The notes beneath the pieces were generated by a model. The model worked only from the letters and a program-made list of their open reading frames with translations. It made no database searches and was not told where the DNA came from. Shown here piece after piece: positions 55,532-64,000 of a stretch of DNA of 64,000 nt (position 1 is its first letter; each line of letters opens with the position of its first letter). The translations under genes and the position numbers were made by a program. The stretch covers positions 434,001 to 498,000 of the forward strand of contig NZ_JBGGTX010000004.1 in the NCBI RefSeq assembly GCF_041287255.1. Direction: 5' to 3'. This DNA comes from Tamlana flava. GTDB taxonomy: Bacteria; Bacteroidota; Bacteroidia; Flavobacteriales; Flavobacteriaceae.

Positions 55532-57223
55532 TTGATGAGAAAGCTGAACGATTTTATTTGGGAAACACACGGTATTCACGCAGGAACGGAACAAGACCAT
55601 GTAAAGCATGGTATTGATAAGCTGGAGGACATTATTGATAAGGCCATTGAAGCCGGAAACCCAAGTATTACCTTCATCATACATTCGCCACGATTGACCA
55701 ATTTTAGGTATATCGCCGAGCGTGATACGAATGTAAAGTTTATTCGTGGAAATAGGTCCTATTTAAATTACCCAAAGCGTATTGCTAATCTTCGCGAAAA
55801 GTACGAAGGACAAATCAACATAAAATATGGCGTAGAGCTGGAATGGATGGGGCCTGATTTAGGATTGCAATGGAGCCGTTCAAAGATTTTTCAAGCTGAG
55901 GATGCCGATTACGTGATTGGTTCTGTACATTTCGCCCCTGAAGGATTGCCTTATGATGGCTCTAAAGAAGAAGCTTTGGAATTATTGAAAATTCGTGGAA
56001 GCCTTGAAGCCTATTGGGATGGATATTTCAACGAGATGATCCAGATGATTGAATGTTTTGGGGATATGATTCAAATTATAGGTCATATTGATTTACCAAA
56101 GTTGAATGTTGATATGCCCGAAGCTTTAGTGAATTTTGAAACCAGTGCACATCCTTTGGCTAATAAATTTAGAACACTTTTAGAACTAATTGCTGACCGT
56201 AATTTAGCTTTGGATGTTAATATGGCTGGAAAATTTAAAGGAGTCGGCGTGTATCCAACACAAAACATATTACGTCGTGCCAACGAGCTTCAAATTCCTG
56301 TTTGTGTGGGTACAGATACCCACCATGTACGTTATTACGGTTTAAATTACAAGGAAAGTTTGGAGTATATTCAGGAGGCAGGTTATGAAAGTTATGTCAG
56401 TTATTCAAAGCTAATTCCTGAAAACCGTACCATTTTTGACGACCATGAACTCAAGGTAAAATACACGGTCTTAAATAAAGGTATCGAATTGTTAAATCAA
56501 CGATTGGATAGCGCCCACAGAAGAATAATTCCGGATTTTTCATTCGGAGGATCCTTTTTAGAGTTTGTTGATATTTACAAAAACTCCACGGGAATGGGTG
56601 ATTATAACGCCATAAGAATCCGTAAATGGGGCAAATCCATCACCGTTACAAACGAAAACCCTAAACCGTCCGGCAGAAGGGTCAACGGGTTGTTTTCAGA
56701 GCATTTAGATAAACCTGGGGTAATTTCTTCATTGTTTAACACTTTGGCTTCCGAGGGCATCAATGTGGAAACTGCTCGGCTAAAATCAAACAACGATGGT
56801 ACTGCTGTTGCATTTTTGTCCATCGACAATAAAAATGGAAATGTACAAAGCGCCATAGACTTTATTAATGGAACAGATACAGGCACTTTTACCAAATTAA
56901 CTTATAAGGAAAATGCCGAACTGCCCAATTACACCCATGAAGGCGTGCATTTGCTTGAAATGGATGGTGTGCGCTTAAACTTGGGATTAAGCGAAAAAGT
57001 GATTCTTACAAAACACAATAATGCGCCTGGAGTATTGTTGATTTTGTTGTCGGCTTTGGCCTCAAAACAAATCAACATAATAGATTTGCGCCTCGGTAAA
57101 TTAAACGAAGTGGGTTATTCTGCATTGGCTATAGACGGCGATAGTAATGTGATTAGAAACTTACTTGCTAAATTGGGCGACCAATATTATGAAGCCAATT
57201 TAATTGAGTTTCATAGTTTCTAA
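55532..57223 (+). CDS. PHP-domain phosphoesterase fused to two ACT domains
   Basis: 563 residues. The PHP part (~1-310) shows metal-binding motifs: THGIHAGTEQDH near the start, IIHSPRL, GVELEW (Glu), IGSVHF, IIGHIDLPK (His/Asp) and GTDTHHV. This is the layout of HisJ-type histidinol-phosphatases. A linker (~320-385, FSFGGSFLEFVDIYKNSTG) leads to ACT 1 (SEHLDKPGVISSLFNTLASE, ~387-460) and ACT 2 (NAPGVLLILLSALASKQINI, ~485-563). ACT pairs typically bind amino acids and regulate biosynthetic enzymes such as SerA or the threonine/isoleucine enzymes. I infer an amino-acid-controlled phosphatase, in His, Ser or aromatic metabolism. The fusion is unusual; no other biosynthesis genes adjoin it. Confidence 0.78.
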   Translation: MMRKLNDFIWETHGIHAGTEQDHVKHGIDKLEDIIDKAIEAGNPSITFIIHSPRLTNFRYIAERDTNVKFIRGNRSYLNYPKRIANLREKYEGQINIKYGVELEWMGPDLGLQWSRSKIFQAEDADYVIGSVHFAPEGLPYDGSKEEALELLKIRGSLEAYWDGYFNEMIQMIECFGDMIQIIGHIDLPKLNVDMPEALVNFETSAHPLANKFRTLLELIADRNLALDVNMAGKFKGVGVYPTQNILRRANELQIPVCVGTDTHHVRYYGLNYKESLEYIQEAGYESYVSYSKLIPENRTIFDDHELKVKYTVLNKGIELLNQRLDSAHRRIIPDFSFGGSFLEFVDIYKNSTGMGDYNAIRIRKWGKSITVTNENPKPSGRRVNGLFSEHLDKPGVISSLFNTLASEGINVETARLKSNNDGTAVAFLSIDNKNGNVQSAIDFINGTDTGTFTKLTYKENAELPNYTHEGVHLLEMDGVRLNLGLSEKVILTKHNNAPGVLLILLSALASKQINIIDLRLGKLNEVGYSALAIDGDSNVIRNLLAKLGDQYYEANLIEFHSF

Positions 57224-57268
57224 TTTATTGTCTTCGTTTTTGGACTAATCTTTGCTATCTTGAAACGC

Positions 57269-59269
57269 ATGAAACGTTTAGGATTTCTGCTATGCTTTCT
57301 TGTTGCCATTTCTTGGGGGCAGCAAACCGATTATGTTGATTTTAAAACAGCTAAAATAATGGTTGCTTTTAAGCCAGATTCCTCAAAGGTTTTTGGTATT
57401 GCTACCTATAAGTTTGATGTTCTAAAGCCTATGGATTCCTTGTATCTGGATGCCGTTTCAATGGAATTTGACAATGTATCAATTAACGAAAAAGTTGTTG
57501 ATTATAGCAATAGCCAAAAGAAAATTTGGATTAAAAATCATTTTAATGCGAATACAGCTTACGAACTCAGCTTTAATTTCAGTGCAAAGCCGAAAAAGGC
57601 CTTGTATTTTATTGATTGGAGGTATGAAGATGGCAATAAACAAATCTGGACGCAAGGCCAAGGCAAATACACTAGCAATTGGTTGCCGTCTATTGACGAT
57701 ATGAACGATAAAATTGAATTCGATTTATCCATTACTTTTGACAAAGGCTACGAAGTCATTTCCAATGGAAAACTAAAAAAGAAGCTTGAGCCAGAATATT
57801 TCACAACTTGGATTTACGATATGGAAAATCCCATGAGTAGCTATTTGGTGGCTTTGGCGATTGGTAAATACGATAAAAAAATTGAAACTTCAAAAAGCGG
57901 TATTCCTTTGGAAATGTATTATTATCCTGAAGACTCTCTAAAAGTTGAGCCAACATATCGCTACACCAAAAAAATGTTCGATTTTCTGGAAGAAGAAATA
58001 GGCGTGCCATATCCTTGGCAAAATTACAAGCAAGTGCCGGTTAAAGACTTTTTGTATGCAGGGATGGAGAACACCGGTTGTACCATTTTTTCTGATAGTT
58101 ACATGATAGATTCTATTGCGTTTGTAGATAAAAATTATGTAAACGTTAATGCTCACGAGCTGGCACACCAATGGTTTGGCAATCTGGTAACCGAAACTTC
58201 AGGAACGCATCATTGGCTTCAAGAAGGTTTTGCAACCTATTTTGCGTTGATGGCCGAAAAAGATATTTTTGGTGAAGATTATTACTATTGGCGATTATAC
58301 GAATATGCCCAAGAATTGATAGAACAAGATAAAGCAGGAGGAAGCACCTCGCTGTTAGACCCCAAGTCGAGCAGTAGCACGTTTTACAAAAAAGGGGCTT
58401 GGGTGTTGCATTTACTTCGTGAACAAGTAGGAGATGAAGTGTTTAAAATAGCGGTAAAAAATTATTTGGAAAAACATCAATTTCAAAATGTGGAAACGGA
58501 TGATTTTATTGGTGAGGTTGAGAAGGTTAGTGGACAGGATTTGACAGAATTTGTTCAAAATTATTTTAACGATACTGAATTCTTTACAAAGTTTTTGGTG
58601 AAAGAAACGATGGAGATGTCTATTGTAAACAAAATGAAAAGAATCACTTTAACCTGTAAAACACATTTTGACAAGTCTCGCGCAAATGTTGATTGGACAG
58701 GGCATTTTCCCCAACACATTGATGATCTTTCAAGGGTTATGACTTTTAGGGGGTTGTATAGAGATTCAACTATAAATAAGAATAACTTATTGAAGTTCTT
58801 TTTAGTTTCTAATGATTTAAAGGTTCGCCAAGAAATAGCAAAAACCTTAACCAAAATCCCATCCGAACTAAAAACAGACTACGAAACACTTTTAGATGAT
58901 AAATCATTTATTACTATTGAAGCAGCATTATTCAATCTTTGGAAAAACTTTCCGCAAGAGCGACAAAAATATTTACTCAAAACAAAAGGCATTATAGGGT
59001 TTAATGATAAAAACGTTAGGTTGCTTTGGTTAACTTTGGCCTTATTGACCGAAGATTTTGAGCCCGAATACAAATTAACTTATTACAATGAATTGTTGGA
59101 TTATACCGGCTCGAAATATGGTTTTGAAATTAGGATGGGCGCTTTTCGGTATTTGACTCAAATTCAGGCTTGTAATGATGCATGTAAAGAAAATTTAAAA
59201 CAGGCCACCAATCACCATAATTGGCAAATGGTTAAATTTTCTAAAGAATTATTGAAGGCAATTGATTAA
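57269..59269 (+). CDS. M1-family aminopeptidase
   Basis: 666 residues from the ATG at 57269; a TTG at 57260 adds three residues. Signal peptide with cleavage near SWGQQ. N-terminal beta domain (~25-220), then the exopeptidase motif YAGMENTGCTIFS (GAMEN-like) and the zinc motif NAHELAHQWFGNLVTE with the third ligand Glu in HHWLQEGFATY. Helical C-terminal domain follows. It is an active periplasmic or secreted metallo-aminopeptidase, unlike the degenerate relative at 32666-35524. Monocistronic. Confidence 0.9.
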   Translation: MKRLGFLLCFLVAISWGQQTDYVDFKTAKIMVAFKPDSSKVFGIATYKFDVLKPMDSLYLDAVSMEFDNVSINEKVVDYSNSQKKIWIKNHFNANTAYELSFNFSAKPKKALYFIDWRYEDGNKQIWTQGQGKYTSNWLPSIDDMNDKIEFDLSITFDKGYEVISNGKLKKKLEPEYFTTWIYDMENPMSSYLVALAIGKYDKKIETSKSGIPLEMYYYPEDSLKVEPTYRYTKKMFDFLEEEIGVPYPWQNYKQVPVKDFLYAGMENTGCTIFSDSYMIDSIAFVDKNYVNVNAHELAHQWFGNLVTETSGTHHWLQEGFATYFALMAEKDIFGEDYYYWRLYEYAQELIEQDKAGGSTSLLDPKSSSSTFYKKGAWVLHLLREQVGDEVFKIAVKNYLEKHQFQNVETDDFIGEVEKVSGQDLTEFVQNYFNDTEFFTKFLVKETMEMSIVNKMKRITLTCKTHFDKSRANVDWTGHFPQHIDDLSRVMTFRGLYRDSTINKNNLLKFFLVSNDLKVRQEIAKTLTKIPSELKTDYETLLDDKSFITIEAALFNLWKNFPQERQKYLLKTKGIIGFNDKNVRLLWLTLALLTEDFEPEYKLTYYNELLDYTGSKYGFEIRMGAFRYLTQIQACNDACKENLKQATNHHNWQMVKFSKELLKAID

Positions 59270-59302
59270 CTTTAAGTAACTAAAATTACCAACAAACTAA
59301 AT

Positions 59303-60205
59303 TTGAAAGCATTAGTGATATCTGGAGGGGGAAGTAAAGGCGCTTTTGCCGGTGGTGTGGCCCAGTATCTTATTCAGGATTTAAAGCGAAAATATCAGCT
59401 ATTTATTGGGACGTCTACAGGTAGTTTGTTGGTGTCCCATCTCGCACTAAACAAAATCGAGAAAATTAAATCTGTCTACACCAGTGTTAACAACGACAGT
59501 ATTTTTAATGTGTGTCCGTTTATTGTGAAAAAAAGGCACGGCACCCAAAATATTGCCATCAACCATTTAAATGTAATCCGAAATTTTTTAAGAGGAAGTA
59601 AAACATTTGGGGAAAGTTTCAGTTTAAGGCATTTAATTGAAAACACCTTGCTTGAAGAAGAATTTCTTAAGTTGAAAACTTCACCATTAGATATTGTGGT
59701 AACCGTTTCAAACTTATCGCTTAACCATGTGGAATACAAATCCATAAAAGATTTTAGTTATCATGAATTTTGTGATTGGATCTGGGTGTCCTGTAACTAT
59801 ACGCCATTCATGACTTTGGTAAAGAAGGACGGATGCGAATATGCAGACGGAGGTATGGGGAATATGGTTCCTATTGAAGAAGCCATTAATCGTGGAGCCA
59901 AGGAAGTCGACGTCATTATTTTGCAAACTGAAGTCACGCAATTAAATAGAATGCCATCTAAAAACCCCTTTTCCTTAATCACCAATATGTTTGGTTTTAT
60001 GTTAGACCGTATAGAATCCCAAAACATAAAAATTGGAAAGTTTGTCGCTTCCCATAATGATGTCATTATCAATTTCTATTACGCACCTACCATTTTAACA
60101 ACAAACTCCCTGATATTTGATGAGCAGCAAATGACGGAATGGTGGCAAGATGGTTATAATTTTGCAAAATTTAAAAACAAAGGACTAAGTCAGTTAGAAA
60201 ATTAA
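59303..60205 (+). CDS. Patatin-like phospholipase, first of a tandem pair
   Basis: 300 residues starting at a TTG (59303). The oxyanion motif is ISGGGSKGAFAGG, the nucleophile elbow is GTSTGS (G-x-S-x-G) and the catalytic Asp is in YADGGMGN (D-G-G). No signal peptide, so cytosolic or peripheral. Patatin lipases hydrolyse phospholipids or acyl esters; the substrate here is unknown. The paralogue starts 1 nt after its stop. Confidence 0.85.
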   Translation: MKALVISGGGSKGAFAGGVAQYLIQDLKRKYQLFIGTSTGSLLVSHLALNKIEKIKSVYTSVNNDSIFNVCPFIVKKRHGTQNIAINHLNVIRNFLRGSKTFGESFSLRHLIENTLLEEEFLKLKTSPLDIVVTVSNLSLNHVEYKSIKDFSYHEFCDWIWVSCNYTPFMTLVKKDGCEYADGGMGNMVPIEEAINRGAKEVDVIILQTEVTQLNRMPSKNPFSLITNMFGFMLDRIESQNIKIGKFVASHNDVIINFYYAPTILTTNSLIFDEQQMTEWWQDGYNFAKFKNKGLSQLEN

Positions 60206-60206
60206 T

Positions 60207-61118
60207 ATGAGGGCATTGGTAATTTCCGGAGGTGGAAGTAAAGGGGCTTATGCGGGTGGTGTTGCCCAATATTTAATACAGGAAGAAGGCAGGGATTACG
60301 ATTTGTTTTTGGGAACATCAACCGGAAGTTTGCTTGTGCCGCATCTGGCTGCTGGAAAAATTGATAAAATCCATGGTGTTTTCACCAATGTTAACCAAAG
60401 CAATATTTTTAGTGTTAATCCTTTTATAGTGCGAAAAAAAGGGAATAGGGAATTCGTTTCCATAGATTTTTTGAATTCGCTTTGGCAATTTATCAAGATG
60501 AAACGAACCTTTGGGGAGAGTAGGGCCTTGAGGCGCTATATCAGAAGGCATTTTACCTATGACGAATACCTACTTATCAGAGAAACAAAAGAAGATGTTG
60601 TGGTGACCGTTTCCAATTTGTCCAAAAATGGGGTGGAATACAAATCGATAAAAGATTTTAGTTACGATGAGTTTTGTGATTGGATTTGGATTTCGTGCAA
60701 TTATATTCCATTTATGTCTTTGGTAAAGAGGAATGGTTATGAGTATGCCGACGGCGGCTTGGGGTGCGTGGTACCCATACGGGAGGCTATTTTGCGTGGT
60801 GCCACCGAAGTTGATGCCATTGTTTTGGAATCTGAAAACATGGAATACAATAAAGTTTTAGGGAAAAACCCGTATTCCTTAATGATTAATCTGTTTGGCC
60901 ATTTACTGGATCAAGTAGAGCGGAGTGATATTATTATTGGTAAACTTGCCGCGAAGAACAACAATGTTAATTTGAATCTGTATTATACACCTTCAAAGCT
61001 AACGGAGAACTCGCTTATTTTTAATAAAAAACTAATGACTTCTTGGTGGCAACAAGGGTATTTCAATGCGAAGAAAATGTGTCAAGAAGCGCGTTCCAAT
61101 GAACTTAGGTTAGAATAA
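60207..61118 (+). CDS. Patatin-like phospholipase, second of a tandem pair
   Basis: 303 residues, clearly a paralogue of the preceding gene: identical ISGGGSKGA oxyanion start, GTSTGS elbow and YADGGLGC Asp motif, plus shared VEYKSIKDFSY and EFCDWIWISCNY. It uses ATG where the first uses TTG. One nt separates the two genes, so they are one transcript. Divergence is mostly in the 90-130 region, which may set substrate choice. Confidence 0.85.
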   Translation: MRALVISGGGSKGAYAGGVAQYLIQEEGRDYDLFLGTSTGSLLVPHLAAGKIDKIHGVFTNVNQSNIFSVNPFIVRKKGNREFVSIDFLNSLWQFIKMKRTFGESRALRRYIRRHFTYDEYLLIRETKEDVVVTVSNLSKNGVEYKSIKDFSYDEFCDWIWISCNYIPFMSLVKRNGYEYADGGLGCVVPIREAILRGATEVDAIVLESENMEYNKVLGKNPYSLMINLFGHLLDQVERSDIIIGKLAAKNNNVNLNLYYTPSKLTENSLIFNKKLMTSWWQQGYFNAKKMCQEARSNELRLE

Positions 61119-61120
61119 AG

Positions 61121-61642
61121 TTACCACAATTCTGAAACCTCTTCCTTAATATAAGACAATGCCGCATCACTAGGTGAACGGCGTTCCATCATTTCGGTTA
61201 AAACCACTTCCCGAAGTTTGTTGGCTGTATCTGTTTTTTCAAGCATACTTGCTTTTCTTATGAGTTGGATTGTGGCATTTTTTGCGGTTGTAACAATGTT
61301 CCAACATTTGTCGCTGATGTAAATTTGTTGTGATAAATTATGTTCAAATTCTTGTTCAATATTTTGTATAAGTAAGGATTCATAATCTTCTTTATTTGAA
61401 GAAATTGGAGTTATTCTAACTAATAATTTTGAAGGCGATATGCGTTCAAGAAAAAGAGCCATGCGTTCATAAGCTTGTAGGCGAAGTGGCATGGCATTTA
61501 CCTGAAGGTCTTTCTTGAGTAAAAATCGTCTTCTGCCATCTTCATTTTTAGTGTGTTCCTTAAAAAAATAGTAAGCGATTACGCCAACAATTATCGACGG
61601 AACGGCAAATAAAAAAAGGTCTAAAATTCTATCGATTTCCAT
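61121..61642 (-). CDS. Membrane-anchored cytosolic-facing protein, unknown
   Basis: 173 residues. One N-terminal membrane helix (ILDLFLFAVPSIIVGVIAYYFF), then a soluble mixed alpha/beta part with a family-like core NAMPLRLQAYERMALFLERI and ISDKCWNIVTTAKNATIQLI. I do not recognise a known domain. It starts 20 bp after the FMN glutamate-synthase-like gene on the same strand and is likely co-transcribed with it. Confidence 0.6.
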   Translation of the reverse strand: MEIDRILDLFLFAVPSIIVGVIAYYFFKEHTKNEDGRRRFLLKKDLQVNAMPLRLQAYERMALFLERISPSKLLVRITPISSNKEDYESLLIQNIEQEFEHNLSQQIYISDKCWNIVTTAKNATIQLIRKASMLEKTDTANKLREVVLTEMMERRSPSDAALSYIKEEVSELW

Positions 61643-61661
61643 AAACAGGTGTGTGTTTCAG

Positions 61662-63227
61662 TTAGGTTATATTTGGTTTGCTACCCAAATATACACATTC
61701 TTTTAAATTTTGCATGCCACTAAATGGAACGGGCGTTTTCTCATATCTGTAGGTTCGGCTAAGTTCTTTCGAAAGGTTATGGTCGTCAACATTTATATCC
61801 ACGTCACTCATTTTAAATTGACAAGGATGTTCATAACCCGCCGTATGTGTTATCTCGATGAATTCTTTCCTAAATGTTTTGAAATATTGTGCCAATCGGG
61901 CAGATTTTAATGTAGGGTCGATGCCATTTTGGAGCCACTTGCTCTGTGTAGCCACACCACTGGGACACCGATTAGTATGGCAAACCTGCGCCTGGATACA
62001 GCCAATGCTCATCATAGCTTCCCTCGCTACATTAATGCAGTCCGCACCCATGGCAAAAGCCATGGCGGCTTTCGCTGGAAAACCAAGTTTTCCACTGCCT
62101 ATAAAAACAATGCGCTCTGTCAAGCCATGGTCCTGAAAAAGTTTGTACAAATCGCTAAATCCATAAACCCATGGCAAAGAAACGTGGTCTGCAAAGCTGG
62201 GAGGCGCTGCACCTGTGCCGCCTTCTCCGCCATCGACCGTTATAAAATCTGGGCCCTTGCCCGTTTTTTTCATGATACTGGCTAGCTCATGCCACTGATC
62301 CAATTTTCCAATGGCCGCTTTTATACCTACGGGTAGACCTGTGGCTTTGGCTATTTCTTCAATAAAATCAACCATTTCTGCTACATTGGAAAAGGCTGAA
62401 TGGTTTGGAGGTGATAATACATCTTTGCTAAGCTCTACATGTCTGATTTCGGCAATTTCTTTTGTTATTTTGGCCCCTGGAAGTACGCCGCCTTTACCTG
62501 GTTTTGCTCCTTGGGATAACTTAACTTCTATGGCACGAACAAAAGGATTGTCTTCAACTAACTTCACCAATTTTTCCATAGAAAAGTTTCCATTTTTATC
62601 GCGAACACCAAAATAACCTGTTCCGAAATGGAATATTACATCACCACCGTTGCAATGGTATGGGGATAAGCCTCCTTCGCCTGTATTGTGGTATGCACTC
62701 GCCATTTTTACACCTTTATTTAAAGATTCAATGGCTTTTGCTGAAAGCGAACCAAAGCTCATGGCCGATACGTTAATCACAGATGCTGGGCGATATGGTT
62801 TCTTTCTTTTATTAAATTCACCCATTATTTTCGCGCAGGGTAAAAAGGATTTATCGAGGTGGTTTGGATGGTTTTCTGGAATTTTGAAAGGCATCATGGC
62901 ATTGTTGATAAAGATATGCTGATGGGCATAAATGTCCCTGTCTGTGCCAAAGCCCTCATAATTGTTTTCCTTTTTTGCTGAAGCATAAATCCAACTGCGT
63001 TCAATACGATTAAAAGGTAGTTCCTCTCTGTTATTGGCCACAAAATATTGGCGCATTTCGGGGCCAATGCTTTCCAACCAATAGCGTAAATGACCAACAA
63101 TAGGGTAGTTGTGACTTATGGTATGTGCTCTTTGGAAAAATATATCGCGAATGGCAACTAGAGCCAAGGCAATCAAAACCCAGCCCCACCAAGGAATATT
63201 TGAAAGGAAATCTAAAATTGTATCCAT
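61662..63227 (-). CDS. FMN-binding glutamate-synthase-like protein, membrane-anchored
   Basis: 521 residues. N-terminal membrane helix (WWGWVLIALALVAIRDIFF), then a glutamate-synthase alpha-type TIM barrel: VINVSAMSFGSLSAKAIESL, FITVDGGEGGTGAAPPSFAD (FMN and 2-oxoglutarate side) and the iron-sulfur cysteines CIQAQVCHTNRCPSGVATQ. It lacks the glutaminase (NTN) domain, as expected for this free-standing family. Whether it makes glutamate from ammonia or a distinct substrate is unknown. It is 1 nt after the M20 gene. Confidence 0.82.
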   Translation of the reverse strand: MDTILDFLSNIPWWGWVLIALALVAIRDIFFQRAHTISHNYPIVGHLRYWLESIGPEMRQYFVANNREELPFNRIERSWIYASAKKENNYEGFGTDRDIYAHQHIFINNAMMPFKIPENHPNHLDKSFLPCAKIMGEFNKRKKPYRPASVINVSAMSFGSLSAKAIESLNKGVKMASAYHNTGEGGLSPYHCNGGDVIFHFGTGYFGVRDKNGNFSMEKLVKLVEDNPFVRAIEVKLSQGAKPGKGGVLPGAKITKEIAEIRHVELSKDVLSPPNHSAFSNVAEMVDFIEEIAKATGLPVGIKAAIGKLDQWHELASIMKKTGKGPDFITVDGGEGGTGAAPPSFADHVSLPWVYGFSDLYKLFQDHGLTERIVFIGSGKLGFPAKAAMAFAMGADCINVAREAMMSIGCIQAQVCHTNRCPSGVATQSKWLQNGIDPTLKSARLAQYFKTFRKEFIEITHTAGYEHPCQFKMSDVDINVDDHNLSKELSRTYRYEKTPVPFSGMQNLKECVYLGSKPNIT

Positions 63228-63228
63228 T

Positions 63229-64000
63229 TTAATGGTTTAAATAGTCAAAAGTTATTTGGGTGAAGGCTTTTACGCCCAAAAGCATCCCACTTTCATCAAT
63301 TTTAAAATCTGGTGTGTGGTGTGGGAATGATTCTGTGTTTCCTTTGGTCATTCCACCTAAATAAAAATAAAATCCAGGTACCAGTTCTTGAAAATAAGAG
63401 AAGTCTTCCCCAATAGTTTCTGCCTTTATTTGTTTCACGTGACCATCGCCAGCTACTTTTTTAAGTGACGGCAACATTTTTGATACCAATTTATGGTCAT
63501 TATAAGTAATAGCTGTTTCGTTTGTAGATGAAAAGGTAGCACTTCCACCGTAAGCTTTGGCTATGGTTTCTGTCATTTCGGCCATGCGCTTTAAAATATG
63601 TGATTTCATATTAGGGTCGAGGGTTCTGATGGTGCCAATCATTTCTGCCGATTCAGGAATAATATTGAACCGAACACCCCCCGTGATTTTACCAACACTA
63701 ATTACTGCCGCCTCATTGGTTAATTCGCTTTCACGACTTATGATGGTTTGTAAGCCATCTATTATTTTCGCGGAAATCAAAATGGGGTCAACACCATTCC
63801 AAGGTTCTGAGCCATGGGTTTGTTTGCCCTTAACATTAATAACAAAGCGTTCCACTGCGGCCATGGCACCGCCTGGCTTAAAGTGGATTTCACCAACAGG
63901 AACACCCGAACGTATGTGTAGCCCAAAAATGGCATCCACTTTGGGGTTTTCTAAAACACCTTCTTTAATCATTAATCGAGAGCCTCCTTCTTCTCCAGGT
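63229..64000 (-). CDS. M20-family metallopeptidase, 5' end beyond the window
   Basis: C-terminal ~257 codons; the frame continues past the right edge, where residues P-G-E-E-G-G-S-R-L precede the first visible Met. That Glu pair includes the expected general base. Visible motifs are GLHIRSGVPVGEIHFKPGGA, the dimerisation lid (GKQTHGSEPWNGVDPI, with the H-x-x-x-P zinc-side pattern) and ETIGEDFSYFQE near the end (metal ligands). M20D-type amidohydrolases act on N-acyl amino acids or peptides. It is co-transcribed with the downstream FMN-GltS-like gene (1-nt gap). Confidence 0.82.
   Translation of the reverse strand, partial: PGEEGGSRLMIKEGVLENPKVDAIFGLHIRSGVPVGEIHFKPGGAMAAVERFVINVKGKQTHGSEPWNGVDPILISAKIIDGLQTIISRESELTNEAAVISVGKITGGVRFNIIPESAEMIGTIRTLDPNMKSHILKRMAEMTETIAKAYGGSATFSSTNETAITYNDHKLVSKMLPSLKKVAGDGHVKQIKAETIGEDFSYFQELVPGFYFYLGGMTKGNTESFPHHTPDFKIDESGMLLGVKAFTQITFDYLNH

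Noticed and set aside
63973..64000. Possible start of the M20 gene at 63972
   Set aside because: The frame continues to the edge with P-G-E-E-G-G-S-R-L before that Met, which is family sequence; the gene is cut by the window.

Overview
The window looks like chromosomal DNA of a marine-type member of the Flavobacteriia (Bacteroidota). It is AT-rich. At least eight genes are preceded by the Bacteroidota -7 promoter element TAnnTTTG. It encodes type IX secretion (T9SS) substrates with 'type B' (gliding-motility-associated) C-terminal domains next to PorP/SprF-family partners, many lipoproteins, and an alpha/beta-fused 2-oxoacid dehydrogenase E1. No tRNA, rRNA, CRISPR array, prophage or intact IS element was seen.

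Layout. 1-17.4 kb is a surface/gliding region, all on +: a beta-helix surface protein, a T9SS substrate with Ig-like repeats, a PorP/SprF protein extended by a 14 x 16-residue coiled coil and a SPOR-like end, then a 3,232-residue SprB-like adhesin followed by its SprF-like partner. 17.4-26.4 kb is housekeeping: glutaminyl cyclase, the SRP RNA gene (ffs, with a clear promoter), an SDR enzyme, a thioredoxin-fold lipoprotein without CxxC, an ABC-F ATPase, DUF2007, a TauE-type permease and pheT. 26.4-30 kb is a small accessory patch. It holds a broken two-TM gene whose cytosolic part reads like a prokaryotic STING domain (frameshift at an A9/T9 tract and one in-frame TGA), a four-TM orphan, lipoproteins and a helical orphan. 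30-42.9 kb, mostly on -, has the branched-chain-type E1, a pseudo-peptidase/beta-barrel fusion, LOG, uvrA, gamma-glutamyltransferase and ACP phosphodiesterase. 43-49.4 kb has glmM (with a 13-bp dyad touching its promoter), a dicarboxylate symporter, a mercaptopyruvate-type sulfurtransferase, a DUF4139 protein carrying a SusC-like insert, and a DCC thiol oxidoreductase. 49.4-64 kb has a dead LuxR-type HTH fragment, a MutS2 without Smr domain, a DUF2911/TPR protein, recG, a PHP phosphatase fused to two ACT domains, an M1 aminopeptidase, two tandem patatins, an FMN glutamate-synthase-like protein and the 3' part of an M20 peptidase.

How genes work together. The first 17 kb can be read as two substrate + PorP/SprF modules. 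PorP/SprF proteins are outer-membrane partners needed to export or display T9SS adhesins, so 2057-6230 and 6666-17382 are probably two parallel surface-display units. uvrA-LOG, acpH-ggt (4-bp overlap), the patatin pair and M20-FMN-GltS (1 nt apart) look like small operons. Several convergent pairs are separated by symmetric hairpins that can terminate both transcripts.

The most novel items are the decayed or switchable STING-like gene with no visible nucleotidyltransferase partner, the PHP-ACT fusion, the PorP/SprF-coil-SPOR fusion, and the M1-like pseudo-peptidase fused to an outer-membrane barrel. All functional statements come from reading sequence; no database search was run.
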